6,491 bases of DNA from Chloroflexota bacterium (lineage in GTDB: Bacteria > Chloroflexota > Dehalococcoidia > Lucifugimonadales > JAPUKM01), in assembly GCA_027295645.1 (NCBI GenBank), contig JAPUKM010000279.1, positions 1 to 6,491 on the forward strand, read 5' to 3'. This document shows, one piece after another, positions 5,702 to 6,491 of the stretch; position 1 is the first letter of the stretch, and each line of letters starts with the position of its first letter. The translations under genes were made by a program, and so were the position numbers. Below the pieces are notes generated by a model. That model saw nothing but the letters and a program-made list of their open reading frames with translations, searched no databases and had not been told where the DNA came from.

Positions 5702-6491
5702 ATGAAACGCCTCTGGGCGGCGGTAACGCTGCTGGTAACCCTTTCGATACTGGCCGGATGCGGCGGTGGAAGCGACCTTGTACCCACACGGGTGGTGCCC
5801 ACACGTCCGCCGCAGCCCTTGTCAACTGCCACGCCTACCCCCCCCCCCCAGGTCACGCCGACCCCTGATGTCGTCGCCACCAGGCAGGCTGCGACCGCAG
5901 CTACCATCGAGGCGCTTCGTAGCCGCGGCCCCGCGGCAACCCCCATCCCCACCTCCACCCCGGCCCCCACGCCCACGCCCGTACCGCCCACTCCGACCCT
6001 TATTCCTACACCGCCTCCTCAATCGCCCACCCCCACTCCTACCACCGTCCCTCGGCTCGTGGCAATGGTGGAGCGTATCCGGCCGAGCGTGGTCTGGATT
6101 GGTGTAGTTGGCTCAGACTTCACCTCCTCAGGCTCCGGAGTGATCTTTGACGTCGATAGCTCGGCAACAACCGCACTTGTCCTCACCAACTATCACGTCA
6201 TAGAAGGGGGCAGGCAAATTCTGGTCCTCGTCAATGAAACGTCAACCTACACAGCCGTGACCGTGGGTGCGGATACCCTAAGAGACCTGGCCGTGCTCAG
6301 GATATGCTGCAGCGTAGATTTTCTGGCCGCGTCCTTTGGTGATGCTTCAAACCTATCGTTGGGTACGGAAGTAGTAGCTATAGGATATCCCTTGTCATTA
6401 GGCAGTGAGCTGTTAGCCCCAACAGGTGGACCGACAATAACACGTGGCGTCGTATCGGCAATTAGAGACGCCTCCACCATCATAGACGATG
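5702..6491 (+). CDS. Lipoprotein trypsin-like serine protease (HtrA/S1C type), 3' end outside window
   Basis: The 263 codons present read without a stop to the window edge. Residues 1-20 form a lipoprotein signal peptide: MKRLW, a hydrophobic core, then the lipobox LAGC with Cys20 as the lipidated residue. Residues about 28-117 are a Pro/Thr-rich, low-complexity linker that should hold the catalytic part away from the membrane. From about 118 a chymotrypsin-fold protease begins: SGSGVIFD (143-150), LTNYHVIEGG (161-170) with catalytic His165, and RDLAVLRI (194-201) with catalytic Asp195. GYPLSLGSE (228-236) and TITRGVVSAI (245-254) follow, as in the HtrA/DegP family. The GxSGG serine motif and any PDZ domain lie beyond the edge, so activity cannot be confirmed. 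No ribosome binding site precedes the ATG; the promoter position suggests a leaderless transcript. A likely role is extracytoplasmic protein processing or quality control. The protease part has lower GC and more ATA/TTA codons than the gene before it. Confidence 0.88.
   Translation, partial: MKRLWAAVTLLVTLSILAGCGGGSDLVPTRVVPTRPPQPLSTATPTPPPQVTPTPDVVATRQAATAATIEALRSRGPAATPIPTSTPAPTPTPVPPTPTLIPTPPPQSPTPTPTTVPRLVAMVERIRPSVVWIGVVGSDFTSSGSGVIFDVDSSATTALVLTNYHVIEGGRQILVLVNETSTYTAVTVGADTLRDLAVLRICCSVDFLAASFGDASNLSLGTEVVAIGYPLSLGSELLAPTGGPTITRGVVSAIRDASTIIDD
5783..6052 (+). other. Pro/Thr-rich low-complexity linker region of the lipoprotein
   Basis: Codons 28-117 of the lipoprotein encode runs such as PTPTPVPPTPT and SPTPTPTT, interrupted by a short Ala-rich, helix-like stretch (about residues 57-74). 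Such linkers are common between the lipid anchor and the folded domain in exported proteins of Chloroflexota and Gram-positive bacteria. The C-rich DNA produces misleading open frames on both strands here. Confidence 0.8.
5838..5849 (+). repeat. Homopolymer tract of 12 C
   Basis: Twelve consecutive C (flanked by A at 5837 and 5850) encode the end of a Thr codon, three Pro codons and the first base of Gln50's codon. As written, the frame continues correctly into the protease domain; a gain or loss of one C would truncate the protein within the linker. Confidence 0.9.

Overview
The window looks like a piece of a high-GC bacterial chromosome, most likely from the phylum Chloroflexota (a Dehalococcoidia-like lineage is a guess). 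The best pointer is the 784-residue membrane protein of the DUF2298 / 'YYY' family, a family known mainly from Chloroflexota and archaea. A second pointer is the lipoprotein with a long Pro/Thr linker. No phage, plasmid, CRISPR, tRNA or rRNA feature was seen. I find no convincing undescribed multi-gene system; the points of interest are at the level of sites and residues.

Layout. On the minus strand, reading from about 4190 leftward, is a probable operon: rnc (RNase III), then ftsY (SRP receptor GTPase, overlapping rnc by 7 bases), then the DUF2298 membrane protein 31 bases-plus downstream (74-base gap), then the first codons of a further gene running off the left edge. The 217-base divergent gap (4144-4360) holds a plausible rnc promoter and a REP-like repeat with two perfect hairpins. 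On the plus strand is a CCA-adding-enzyme family tRNA nucleotidyltransferase. It is followed 18 bases later by a lipoprotein serine protease of the HtrA/trypsin type, which is cut off by the right edge before its catalytic serine.

How the genes relate. RNase III, FtsY and the nucleotidyltransferase are housekeeping functions in RNA processing, membrane protein targeting and tRNA end maturation. The DUF2298 protein and the lipoprotein protease act at the membrane or outside it. Most notable details: a glycine in place of a metal-binding aspartate in RNase III; a perfect extended -10 box placed so that transcription of the protease gene should start at or next to its ATG (leaderless mRNA); a 12-C tract early in that same gene; and a drop in GC with a change in codon use in the protease domain.
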